Positions 50,926-58,547 of a DNA stretch of 64,000 bases are shown here, in pieces. Numbering within the stretch: position 1 is the stretch's first letter; each line of letters opens with the position of its first letter. The stretch lies in NCBI GenBank assembly GCA_022711755.1, contig JAKLEA010000002.1:186001-250000 (forward strand). The letters are read 5' to 3'. The notes under the pieces are model-generated. The model saw only the letters and a program-made list of their open reading frames with translations. It searched no databases and was not told where the DNA came from. The position numbers and the translations under genes were made by a program. Source of the stretch: Planctomycetota bacterium. Its GTDB lineage: Bacteria; Planctomycetota; Brocadiia; SM23-32; JAKLEA01.

Positions 50926-52218
50926 TTACGCGAACGCTTCCTTAAGCGCCTTCTCATGCGCCTTAAGCGTGAGCGCAACGTCCTTCTCCGTGTGCGCGTG
51001 GGAGACGAACCAGCTCTCGAACTGCGACGGCGGAAGGTATATCCCCTGGTCGAGCATCGAGTGGAAGTAGCGCGCGAAGCGCTCCGTGTCGCATTTCGCG
51101 GCGTCGTCATAATTGCGCACCGGCCCCGGATGGAAGAAGAGCGTGAACATGCTGCCGACGCGCTGGATGCAGACGGGATACCCGTTGCTCTTCGCGATTG
51201 ACATCATCCCTGAGGTCAGCTTCTCAGCCGTCGCCTCAAGGTCGGCGTAGACGTCCTCTCCGCAGAGCCTGAGCAGCGTCGTATACCCCGCAACCATGGC
51301 GATGGGGTTGCCGGAAAGCGTTCCGGCCTGGGAGACCTTCATCCCCAGCGGACTGACGTTCTGCATGATGTCCAGCCGCCCGCCGTACGCCCCGACGGGC
51401 AGGCCGCCGCCGATGATCTTGCCCATGCACGTCAAGTCCGGCATGACGTCGTAAAGCGACTGCGCCCCGCCGAGTGACACGCGGAAGCCCGTTATCACTT
51501 CGTCGAATATGAGCAGCGTTCCGGAAGACGTCGCCAGGCTGCGAAGCCCGTCCAGAAACCCGTCGCCCGGGGGGACTACGCCCATGTTCCCCGCGACAGG
51601 TTCGACGATTATCGCCGCCACCTTGCCGGGATTCTCCCTCAGGACACTCTTGACCGCCTCAAGATCGTTGTAAGGGACCGTCACGCTGAGCCGCGCAACC
51701 TCATCCGGAACACCGGGGCTGTCCGGAACGCCCTGGCTGAGGGCCGAGCTGCCGGTCTTGATGAGGAAGGCGTCGCCGTGCCCGTGCCAGCAACCCTCGA
51801 ATTTGATTATCAGGTCCCGGCCTGTGAAACCCCGCGCCAGACGAATTGCGCTCATCGTGGCCTCGGTCCCGCTGTTGACCATGCGGACCATCTCTACCGA
51901 CGGGACGCAACGGCAGACCAGCGCGGCCATCTTCAGCTCGTTCAGCGTCGGCGCGCCGAAGCTCGTGCCGAATTCCGATTCCTTGCGTATCGCGGCGATG
52001 ACGGAAGGATGGCTGTGCCCGAGGATGAGCGGCCCCCATGAGCAGACGTAATCAACATACTCGTTGCCGTCAACGTCATAGACCCGCGATCGGTTCGCCC
52101 TGCGTATGATGACGGGCGAGCCGCCGACGGGGCCGAAAGCGCGGGCGGGGCTGTTGACTCCGCCGGGGATGTAGAGTTGTGACTCGCTGAACAGCTTCTT
52201 TGATCTTTCGTAGCGCAT
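50926..52218 (-). CDS. hemL: Glutamate-1-semialdehyde 2,1-aminomutase
   Basis: 430 residues from ATG 52218, 7 bases after the hemC stop. It shows PLP class III aminotransferase features: YIPGGVNSPARAFGPVGG at the start, DGNEYVDYVCSWGPLILGH, IFDEVITGFRVSLGGAQ, and GKIIGGGLPVGAYGG with the PLP lysine. It converts glutamate-1-semialdehyde to 5-aminolevulinate, the C5 route of tetrapyrrole synthesis. HemA (glutamyl-tRNA reductase) and HemB are not in the window. It is the last gene of the operon and precedes a terminator-like hairpin. Confidence 0.95.
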   Translation of the reverse strand: MRYERSKKLFSESQLYIPGGVNSPARAFGPVGGSPVIIRRANRSRVYDVDGNEYVDYVCSWGPLILGHSHPSVIAAIRKESEFGTSFGAPTLNELKMAALVCRCVPSVEMVRMVNSGTEATMSAIRLARGFTGRDLIIKFEGCWHGHGDAFLIKTGSSALSQGVPDSPGVPDEVARLSVTVPYNDLEAVKSVLRENPGKVAAIIVEPVAGNMGVVPPGDGFLDGLRSLATSSGTLLIFDEVITGFRVSLGGAQSLYDVMPDLTCMGKIIGGGLPVGAYGGRLDIMQNVSPLGMKVSQAGTLSGNPIAMVAGYTTLLRLCGEDVYADLEATAEKLTSGMMSIAKSNGYPVCIQRVGSMFTLFFHPGPVRNYDDAAKCDTERFARYFHSMLDQGIYLPPSQFESWFVSHAHTEKDVALTLKAHEKALKEAFA

Positions 52219-52225
52219 TTTCCGC

Positions 52226-53191
52226 TTATGCCCGATTTTCAAGTTCGCGGAGAATCGCGTCTCCGCCAGTGTTCAGAAGCGCCTCCGCGACGCCGACGCC
52301 CAGTTCCCTCGGTTCCGAGAAATCTCCGGACAATTCTGCGGCGACGCAATCCCGCCCGTCCGCCGAAAGCAACTCCGCCCGCAGGATCAGCCGCCCGCCC
52401 TCCGCCCGGCAGAGGCCGCCGAGGGGGACGTTGCAGCCGCCCCCAAGCCTTTCCGTTAAGGCCCTTTCCGCGATTGCGCAGCGATGCGTCGCCTGATCGT
52501 CAATCGCCGCAAGCAGGGCGCCGACCGGGACGCCCCCGATCTTTTCAAGGCCGACCGGAACTTCGATTCCCAGCGCCCCCTGCCCCGGGGCGGGAAGAAT
52601 CCGGTCAGTTGAAAGAACGCAGTGCGGGACGTCATTCCGACGGAGCCGGATCAGGCCGGAAGCGGCGAGAACAAGTGCGTCAAACTCGCCCCGCTCCAGC
52701 TTGCGAAGCCGTGTGTCCACGTTGCCCCGCGCGCCGACTATCCGAAGATCGGGCCGGAGCCTGAGTAATTGCGCCCGCCGCCGCGCGGAACCGGTCCCGA
52801 CCGTCGCGCCTTCCGGAAGCCCTTCGGGAGCGACGCCGTCACGACTGACCAGCCAGTCGGTGGGATCCTCACGCGTCGGGACAGCACCCAGCATGGTACC
52901 CTTGAACATGACCGAGGGCAAGTCCTTGAGGCTGTGGACGGCAAGGTGTATTTCCCCCCGCAGGAGGGCTTTGCCGATTTCGCGCGTGAAGACGCCGGTC
53001 AGTCCGATTTCAGGCAGAGGCTTGTCTGTCTCGTCGCCGTGGGTGCGGATGACGCGGATTTCGCACCTGACGCCGGAGAATCGCCGTTCGATGGCGCTGA
53101 TTACGCTTCCCGTTTGCGAGACGGCAAGGGCGCTGCCGCGCGTTCCGATCAGGACGGTCCCCTCCGGGGGCTTATCTTCCGTTTTGTCCAT
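52226..53191 (-). CDS. hemC: Hydroxymethylbilane synthase (porphobilinogen deaminase)
   Basis: 321 residues from ATG 53191, overlapping the ahbB end by 20 bases. Features are LIGTRGSALAVSQT at the N terminus, the HSLKDLPSVM segment with the catalytic Asp region, PAPGQGALGIEV, and C253 (GGGCNVPLGG), which carries the dipyrromethane cofactor. It joins four porphobilinogen units to hydroxymethylbilane. The ribosome site is weak, which fits coupling to the upstream gene. Its place beside ahb genes supports dedicated supply to siroheme-derived heme. Confidence 0.95.
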   Translation of the reverse strand: MDKTEDKPPEGTVLIGTRGSALAVSQTGSVISAIERRFSGVRCEIRVIRTHGDETDKPLPEIGLTGVFTREIGKALLRGEIHLAVHSLKDLPSVMFKGTMLGAVPTREDPTDWLVSRDGVAPEGLPEGATVGTGSARRRAQLLRLRPDLRIVGARGNVDTRLRKLERGEFDALVLAASGLIRLRRNDVPHCVLSTDRILPAPGQGALGIEVPVGLEKIGGVPVGALLAAIDDQATHRCAIAERALTERLGGGCNVPLGGLCRAEGGRLILRAELLSADGRDCVAAELSGDFSEPRELGVGVAEALLNTGGDAILRELENRA

Positions 53192-53672
53192 TGCCGGACA
53201 TGATATCCCGAACCGGGACAGATGTCTTTTTGAATTCCCGTTCTGTGCGTAGCGCAACGCGGTTGCTCGTCCCCGCGGCGGCGTCAAGGGCGGCAAGGAT
53301 TTCATCGAATTCCAGCTCGGAACGGGCATGGACCATTGCATAAAGATTATAGGGCCAGTCCGGAGCGATTGATCGCGCATAACAATGCGTCACCTGCGGG
53401 AATGCCGCGATTCGCTCCCCGGCCTGTTCGATCTGCTCATCGGACACACTCCAGACGATCAGAGCATTGTTTTTGAAGCCAAGCTCATTATGGTTCGCCA
53501 CGGCCGCGAAACGCCGCATCCTGCCGTCCGCCAGCATCGCGCGGACCCGCTCTATCACGTCGAATTCGGAAATCCCGATCCGATCCGCGATGATCGCGTA
53601 TGGACGCTCCGCGACGGGCAGTCCGCCTTGCAAGGCGTCAATTATCTTCAGGTCCAGTTCGTCAGCCGTCAT
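53172..53672 (-). CDS. ahbB: Siroheme decarboxylase subunit AhbB (Lrp/AsnC-like)
   Basis: 166 residues. A winged-helix-like N-terminal part (LDLKIIDALQGGLPVAERPYA, EFDVIERVRAMLADGRMRRF) is followed by a ferredoxin-like domain with VTHCYARSIAPDWPYNLYAMVHA, whose histidine and aromatic residues match the siroheme decarboxylase family. It overlaps ahbA by 11 bases. With AhbA it removes two carboxyl groups from siroheme to give 12,18-didecarboxysiroheme. It resembles Lrp regulators, but the tight placement beside ahbA, ahbC and ahbD points to an enzyme. Which of the two paralogues is A and which is B is assigned by order. Confidence 0.88.
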   Translation of the reverse strand: MTADELDLKIIDALQGGLPVAERPYAIIADRIGISEFDVIERVRAMLADGRMRRFAAVANHNELGFKNNALIVWSVSDEQIEQAGERIAAFPQVTHCYARSIAPDWPYNLYAMVHARSELEFDEILAALDAAAGTSNRVALRTEREFKKTSVPVRDIMSGNGQNGR

Positions 53673-54141
53673 CTCTTGCGCTGAAATGCACCCTTACCTT
53701 GAATTTGCGTTTTGCCGGAAGGCTGACCGGCGAAAGCCCGGTCTTAACACGGATCTGCTCAAGCTGTTCCGTCAGTTCGTCCTCGGAAGGAGCCATTAGC
53801 GTGAACCAAAGATTGTAGCGGCATCGTCCGGAAGCATCGCTCCTGGCGTAGTTGTGCGTGACGCCGGGCATCGCATTAATAGTACCGGCAACCTCATCGA
53901 GACGATCGGGGGGGACTTCCAGGGCGACGAGGGTGGACGCCAGGCCGAACGCCGCGGCGTTGATCATCGGGCTGATGCGCCGGATGACGCCGGATTCGGA
54001 CATCCGGCGGACGCGGTCGAGGATTTCGCCGGCGGGGATGGAGAGTTCCTGGGACAGGACGAGGAACGGCGCGGGATGCGCGGGGAATCCCTCCTGGAGC
54101 TTCGCCAGGATTCGCGCGTCAACGGGATCCAGTTCGGTCAT
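53662..54141 (-). CDS. ahbA: Siroheme decarboxylase subunit AhbA (Lrp/AsnC-like)
   Basis: 159 residues from ATG 54141, 20 bases after the ahbD stop; a longer ORF to 54234 would overlap ahbD. It has the same two-part layout as ahbB: LDPVDARILAKLQEGFPAHPAPF, EILDRVRRMSESGVIRRIS, and GVTHNYARSDASGRCRYNLWFTL. The shared THxYAR pattern is characteristic of the siroheme decarboxylase pair. AhbA and AhbB form a heterodimer acting on siroheme. As for ahbB, a DNA-binding role is less likely than catalysis. The ribosome site is weak, consistent with coupling. Confidence 0.88.
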   Translation of the reverse strand: MTELDPVDARILAKLQEGFPAHPAPFLVLSQELSIPAGEILDRVRRMSESGVIRRISPMINAAAFGLASTLVALEVPPDRLDEVAGTINAMPGVTHNYARSDASGRCRYNLWFTLMAPSEDELTEQLEQIRVKTGLSPVSLPAKRKFKVRVHFSARDDG

Positions 54142-54161
54142 TCGCGTCGGCCCCGTGAACT

Positions 54162-55217
54162 TCAGGCGTTGGACAGGCAGAGCGGATCGTCTTCCAGAAC
54201 GTCGCCCGTGACGGCGTAAGCCCGCGCCCTGCATCCGCCGCAGATATCATTCTTGCCGCATTTTCCGCACTTGCCCTTCAGACTGTTCTGGTCGCGTAGT
54301 TGCCTGAGCAGCGCGGCCTCGTTCCAGATTTCGAAGATGGATGACTCGCGCACGTTTCCGCAACTGAGCGGCAGGTAGCCGCAGGGCTGGACCTGCCCGT
54401 CACTGGAGATGAAGCAGATGGCCTTGCCCGCCAGGCATCCGGTGTTGAATTGCCCGCGCGGATGCTGCCCGCTGCCATCTTTTCCGGCGGAACGCTGAGA
54501 CTCCGATTCCTTTTTTGCGAGGCGGTTGTATTGCGGCGCACAAGTTACGCGCAGGCGGATCCGCTTGTCAGCGCTCTTGCGCAGAACCCACTGAAGGGTC
54601 TTCAGGTAACCGTGAACGTCCAGCCGTTGCGTTTTCGGAATTGTCGCGCCGCAGCCTACGGGGATATGAATGAAGAAATGCAGAGCGGTAACGCCGAAAT
54701 GGGCGGCAAGGTTGTATATGCCCTCCATCTCATTCAGATTCTCGGATGTCACAGTCGTGTTGATCTGAACCGGGACGCCGGCGTTTTTCAGGTTAACGAT
54801 CCCCTTGACGGCTTGCTCGTAACAGCCCTTCTGCCCGCGCTTGCGGTTGTGGGATTCCGGATTTGCAGAATCCAGGCTGACTGCCGCTACGCGCATGCCG
54901 CTGCAGGCTATCCGATCGGCCATAGTCTCGTCTATCAGCGTTCCGTTGGTGGCCAGGCCGACCTGGAGGCCGAGGGCGACCGCGTATGCCGCCACCCCGA
55001 AGATATCCTCCCGCAGGAGCGGTTCGCCGCCGCTCAGGACGAGCATCGTCGCCCATTTGTCGGCGATGCCGTCAAGCAGAAGACGGGTCTGATCCCAATC
55101 AAGGTCCTCCCGTCCGCTATCGCCCGCTCCCGGTTCGCGCCTGCAATGGCTGCACGAAAGGTTGCACTTCGACGTTGTTTCCCAGAATATCATTCTGGGA
55201 CCGTTTGACTGGATCAT
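54162..55217 (-). CDS. ahbD: Radical SAM heme synthase AhbD (Fe-coproporphyrin III decarboxylase)
   Basis: 351 residues. The radical SAM motif is CNLSCSHC (C18, C22, C25) in TTSKCNLSCSHCRREPG. The C-terminal auxiliary-cluster (SPASM-like) region shows TGCLAGKAICFIS, PCGYLPLSCGNVRESSI and GKCGKCGKNDICGGCRARAYA. This pattern matches AhbD, which converts iron-coproporphyrin III to heme b by two oxidative decarboxylations. It lies 28 bases after ahbC and 20 before ahbA. The assignment as AhbD rather than AhbC rests on the C-terminal cysteine pattern and the neighbour's typical AhbC start. Confidence 0.88.
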   Translation of the reverse strand: MIQSNGPRMIFWETTSKCNLSCSHCRREPGAGDSGREDLDWDQTRLLLDGIADKWATMLVLSGGEPLLREDIFGVAAYAVALGLQVGLATNGTLIDETMADRIACSGMRVAAVSLDSANPESHNRKRGQKGCYEQAVKGIVNLKNAGVPVQINTTVTSENLNEMEGIYNLAAHFGVTALHFFIHIPVGCGATIPKTQRLDVHGYLKTLQWVLRKSADKRIRLRVTCAPQYNRLAKKESESQRSAGKDGSGQHPRGQFNTGCLAGKAICFISSDGQVQPCGYLPLSCGNVRESSIFEIWNEAALLRQLRDQNSLKGKCGKCGKNDICGGCRARAYAVTGDVLEDDPLCLSNA

Positions 55218-55245
55218 CTTGCCGACGCTCGCTTCTTCGCAAAGC

Positions 55246-56514
55246 CTATTTTCGCGACAGTCTTTTCGGGATTTCGAACCACTCCCCGGCCTCTTTCAGC
55301 CTGGTTCCATCCTCGTCCGTCAGGCCAATCTCCTCGTCGCTGAGGTAGCAGGCGGGATCCGGCGCCCACGGATCGCCGTAGAAAATGTCCGCCCTGACCC
55401 GCAGCGAGCCTCCGCACGCATCAAGGAAGCGGCATTGGGAGCATCGCCCCTTGAGTTTTGCTTTCCGATTCCGCAGTCCGTCCAGCAGTCCGTCCTTCTC
55501 GTCCGTCCAGATTTCGCTGAACGGCCTTTCCCGGACGTTGCCGAGGGTGTAATGCATCCAGAACTGATCAGGATGGACGTTCCCGCGGTAGTCAACGTCG
55601 CCAATCCCGACGCCGGAACTGTAAAGACCTCCGCCGTTCCATCGGAGCAGTTCCATGACCTGTTCCGCGCGGGGGTTATCCTCTTGTTTCATCTTTAAGT
55701 ATAGGTACGCGCCGTCAACGTGGTTGTCCACTGTCAGAATGTCTTTTTGCAGTCCTCTTGCGAAAAAATCCCTGGTTCTTGCAAGGATTATGTCCATTGC
55801 CTTGCGAGTTTCGGCGTGGGGGAGGTCCTGGTCGCTGTGCTCAGCCCCGCGCCCGCTGTAGCAGAGGTGGTAGAAGCATGCGCGGTCAATATTCTCCTGC
55901 TCGATAAAATCAAAGATTCTCTCCAGGTCTTCGTAAGTCCGGCGCGTAAGCGTCAGCCTCAATCCGACCCGCATTCCGGCGGACTTCAGCAGCCGGAAGC
56001 CGCGCGTGGCGCGGTTAAAGGCGCCCTCGCGGCCGCGGAAGGCGTCATTCGTCTCGCCGATGCCGTCAAGACTCACCCCCGCGTAGGTGAATCCGGCTTC
56101 CTTTATACGTTCGGAAATGGGTCTGGTTATCAGCGTGCCGTTCGTGGAAAGCACTGCCCGCAGGCCCAGTCCGGTGGCGAAGGCCGCAAGGTCAAAAACG
56201 TCCTTGCGCATCAGCGGTTCGCCGCCGCTCAGGAGGACTGCCGGGCATCCGAACGCCGCAAGGTCCTTGAGCAGTTCGCGCCCTTCTGCGCCGCTCAACT
56301 CCCCCTTGCACGGACTGGAGGTCGAACTGGAATAGCAGTGGCGGCAGCGGAGGTTGCACCGTTTCGTGATGTTCCAGACGACGACGGGGCGTCTCTCGCT
56401 TGCGCTGCGCGGGGCGCGGCCCTCCCCGGCGGAATGCTCGGCCCCCTTTCTGCCGTAGCGCAGCGAGTCAGCGCCTGTCGCTTCCCCGCAATAAAGTCTG
56501 CTGATACTTATCAT
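55246..56514 (-). CDS. ahbC: Radical SAM 12,18-didecarboxysiroheme deacetylase AhbC
   Basis: 422 residues. The start [10 protein letters not shown] is followed by a variable stretch and RRPVVVWNITKRCNLRCRHC with the radical SAM cysteines C53, C57 and C60. Further family marks are LSGGEPLMRKDVFDL, ACFYHLCYSGRG, ILTVDNHVDGAYLYLKM, and the C-terminal cysteines in KGRCSQCRFLDACGGSLRVRAD. AhbC removes two acetate groups from 12,18-didecarboxysiroheme, giving iron-coproporphyrin III. The start codon overlaps the leuD stop by one base (TGATG), so translation of ahbC is coupled to leuD. Confidence 0.9.
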   Translation of the reverse strand: MISISRLYCGEATGADSLRYGRKGAEHSAGEGRAPRSASERRPVVVWNITKRCNLRCRHCYSSSTSSPCKGELSGAEGRELLKDLAAFGCPAVLLSGGEPLMRKDVFDLAAFATGLGLRAVLSTNGTLITRPISERIKEAGFTYAGVSLDGIGETNDAFRGREGAFNRATRGFRLLKSAGMRVGLRLTLTRRTYEDLERIFDFIEQENIDRACFYHLCYSGRGAEHSDQDLPHAETRKAMDIILARTRDFFARGLQKDILTVDNHVDGAYLYLKMKQEDNPRAEQVMELLRWNGGGLYSSGVGIGDVDYRGNVHPDQFWMHYTLGNVRERPFSEIWTDEKDGLLDGLRNRKAKLKGRCSQCRFLDACGGSLRVRADIFYGDPWAPDPACYLSDEEIGLTDEDGTRLKEAGEWFEIPKRLSRK

Positions 56515-57005
56515 CAGGCGGTGACTTTCGATTTCACAAAGTTCATCAATCCGCCGGCGGCGATGATTTCCTGCATTGCCGGGGCGAACGGGGCCGCCTG
56601 GTATCTCTTTCCGGAGGTCAGATCAATGATGACCCCGGTTTTGATGTCGGCGGCGATCTTGTGTCCCTCGGGGATTTCCTCCGCTGCCTCCGGGCATTCG
56701 AATATTGCAAGGCCGATGTTGATCGCGTTGCGGAAGAAAATTCTTGCGAAGGACTTTGCCACGACGAACGATATTCCGGCGGCTTTGATCGCGATTGGCG
56801 CGTGCTCGCGCGAAGAGCCGCAGCCGAAATTCTCGCCCCCGATGATCACGTCGCCGGGGACGGCCTTCTTCGCGAATCCGGCGTCGGCGTCCTCCATGCA
56901 GTGCGCCGCCAGTTGCGCCGGATCGGTCGTATTCAGGTAACGCGCCGGTATTATGGCGTCAGTGTCAATGTTGTCGCCGAACTTCCAGCATTTTCCGTCA
57001 GACAT
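56514..57005 (-). CDS. leuD: 3-isopropylmalate dehydratase small subunit
   Basis: 163 residues from ATG 57005, with AAAGGA 9 bases upstream; the longer ORF to 57086 has no ribosome site. It shows the swivel-domain pattern of the short (archaeal/bacterial type) Leu[34 protein letters not shown] with the conserved GCGSSREH loop, and [16 protein letters not shown]. With LeuC it interconverts 2- and 3-isopropylmalate; related small subunits act on homoaconitate or dimethylmalate. LeuC is not in the window. It is first in the operon with the ahb and hem genes, an odd pairing discussed in the findings. Confidence 0.92.
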   Translation of the reverse strand: MSDGKCWKFGDNIDTDAIIPARYLNTTDPAQLAAHCMEDADAGFAKKAVPGDVIIGGENFGCGSSREHAPIAIKAAGISFVVAKSFARIFFRNAINIGLAIFECPEAAEEIPEGHKIAADIKTGVIIDLTSGKRYQAAPFAPAMQEIIAAGGLMNFVKSKVTA

Positions 57006-57084
57006 AGCAGATGTCCTTTCATTGGGCGGCGGCCCGTTGCGCCGATTGACACGGCAGAATTCTACCCGCCTGCCGTGGAAGCGC

Positions 57085-57112
57085 ATTTTAGGATAATCAG
57101 AAGATAATGCAA
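57085..57112 (-). promoter_or_regulatory. Promoter of the leuD-ahb-hem operon
   Basis: In minus-strand reading, TTGCAT (57107-57112) is followed after 16 bases by TAAAAT (57085-57090). The start would be near 57078, giving a leader of about 73 bases before the leuD ATG at 57005. It lies in the 129-base gap after the MalG-type permease. Confidence 0.55.
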
Positions 57113-57134
57113 ATGCGCTGGCGCGATTGCGGAC

Positions 57135-57986
57135 TCATCCCTTCACCGCCCCTGCCGTGATGCCGCCTATGAAGTGCTTCTGGAACAGGACGAACGCGAT
57201 TATGAGCGGCAGCGTGATCAGCAGGCAACCGGCCATGAGCATGCCGTAGGGCGTGTTGCGCTCGCCCTGAAGGAGGTATATCAGCAGCGGCATCGTCTGC
57301 ATCTCTTCCGTGCGCAGCATGATGAAGGCCCACATGAGATTGTTCCAGGAATACATCAGGCGCAGGATGAGAAGGGCGGCAAGCGCCGGGCGGATGACCG
57401 GCATGACGACGCGGAAGAACATGGCGACCTCGCCGCAGCCGTCCACGCGCGCGGCGTCAAGCAGCGCGTCCGGCACGTTTCCGGCGATGTACTGCCGCAT
57501 CCAGAATATGCCGAAGGCGTTGGCCGCGCCGGGGATGATGAGCGCCCAGTAGGAATTCACCAGACCCAGCTTGACCATGATGATGAATGACGGGATCAGC
57601 GTGACCTCTCCCGGGATCATCATCGTTCCCAGAACGAAGGCGAAGAGCTTGGCGCGGCCCGGCGCGTTGGGAAACTTGGCGAAGGCGTAGCCACCCATCG
57701 CGCAAAGCAGAACGGACAGAGAACAATGCCCGGCGGCTATGAGCGTGGAATTGGCGAACGCGCGGAGGATTTTCGTCTTTGCGAAAACGTCGCGGAAGTT
57801 ATCCAGCCGCCACGTCTCAGGCAGGAATTGCGGAGGGATGGTGAATATCTGGTCGGGGGACTTAAACGCGGAGATGAAGAGCCAGTAGAAAGGGAAGACG
57901 AAAACAAGCGCGAGGCAGAACAGGAGCGCGTAGATCGCTCCGCGCTTTGCAAGCTCAGTGGTGTGTATTCCGCCCGGTTTCGCCAT
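57135..57986 (-). CDS. MalG-type carbohydrate ABC transporter permease
   Basis: 283 residues with six predicted TM helices. The N-terminal AFKSPDQIF segment and the EAA loop DAARVDGCGEVAMFFRVVMP (about 186-205) are typical of the MalG/UgpE branch. The C-terminal GGITAGAVKG is the usual membrane-proximal tail. This subunit pairs with a MalF-type permease, an ATPase and a binding protein. None of these is next to it: upstream is a divergent gene and downstream is leuD. The ATPase may be a shared one encoded elsewhere. Confidence 0.93.
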   Translation of the reverse strand: MAKPGGIHTTELAKRGAIYALLFCLALVFVFPFYWLFISAFKSPDQIFTIPPQFLPETWRLDNFRDVFAKTKILRAFANSTLIAAGHCSLSVLLCAMGGYAFAKFPNAPGRAKLFAFVLGTMMIPGEVTLIPSFIIMVKLGLVNSYWALIIPGAANAFGIFWMRQYIAGNVPDALLDAARVDGCGEVAMFFRVVMPVIRPALAALLILRLMYSWNNLMWAFIMLRTEEMQTMPLLIYLLQGERNTPYGMLMAGCLLITLPLIIAFVLFQKHFIGGITAGAVKG

Positions 57987-58138
57987 GTGTCCGCGCCGCT
58001 TCCTCGAAAACGCGCGTCAGGATAGCCGAATCGCCGTGATCCCGCAATCCGGAGTTCGCCGCCCGCCGGACGTCGCTCTTTCTCATTCAAGGCATTGGTG
58101 ATATCATCCATTAAGATTCACATTTTGCGGAGTCGTCA

Positions 58139-58519
58139 GTGTCTGAGAAACTGGTCACAATCGAACATCGCCCGCGCACCGGGGAGGCGGAGATTTGCCG
58201 CCTGCGCCTTGAAGCCGAGGGCATCCGCTGCGTTCTGGAGGCCGCCGACGCCTTCACGTGGCTCTGGGGCAACGTCGGGCGCGTAAAAATCAAGGTTGCT
58301 GAGGAGGATGCCGAGCGGGCGCGCGAAATCCTGGCCACCCCGGTCGAGATAAGCGACGAGGACTGGCAGGCGGGCGAGGATTCGGAAAATGACGAGGAGG
58401 AGGCCCGGTCGGGTCTAACTGCGGCCCTTGTTCTGTTCCTCCGAATAGCCCTTCCGGCCGCGATTGTCTTTATTCTGGTTTTCCTTCTGTTGAATCTGGC
58501 CGGCGCATTGAGGCGTTAA
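58139..58519 (+). CDS. DUF2007-domain protein with C-terminal TM helix
   Basis: 126 residues. The start is GTG 58139, with GGAG 6 bases upstream. Residues 4-65 fit DUF2007 (putative signal-transducing, PII-like fold): VTIEHRPRTGEAEICRLRLE, then EGIRCVLEAADAF and VKIKVAEEDAERAREIL. An acidic linker (EDSENDEEEA) leads to one hydrophobic helix (about 96-121). The domain is widespread but of unknown function. It is divergent from the MalG-type gene and 28 bases before the sulfatase gene. Confidence 0.75.
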   Translation: MSEKLVTIEHRPRTGEAEICRLRLEAEGIRCVLEAADAFTWLWGNVGRVKIKVAEEDAERAREILATPVEISDEDWQAGEDSENDEEEARSGLTAALVLFLRIALPAAIVFILVFLLLNLAGALRR

Positions 58520-58547
58520 TCGCGCTGATACGCAAGGAAATCCCCGC

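Noticed and set aside
53172..54141. Two small Lrp/AsnC-like transcription regulators
   Set aside because: The paired THxYAR motifs and tight overlap with ahbC, ahbD and hemC fit siroheme decarboxylase subunits, not free regulators.
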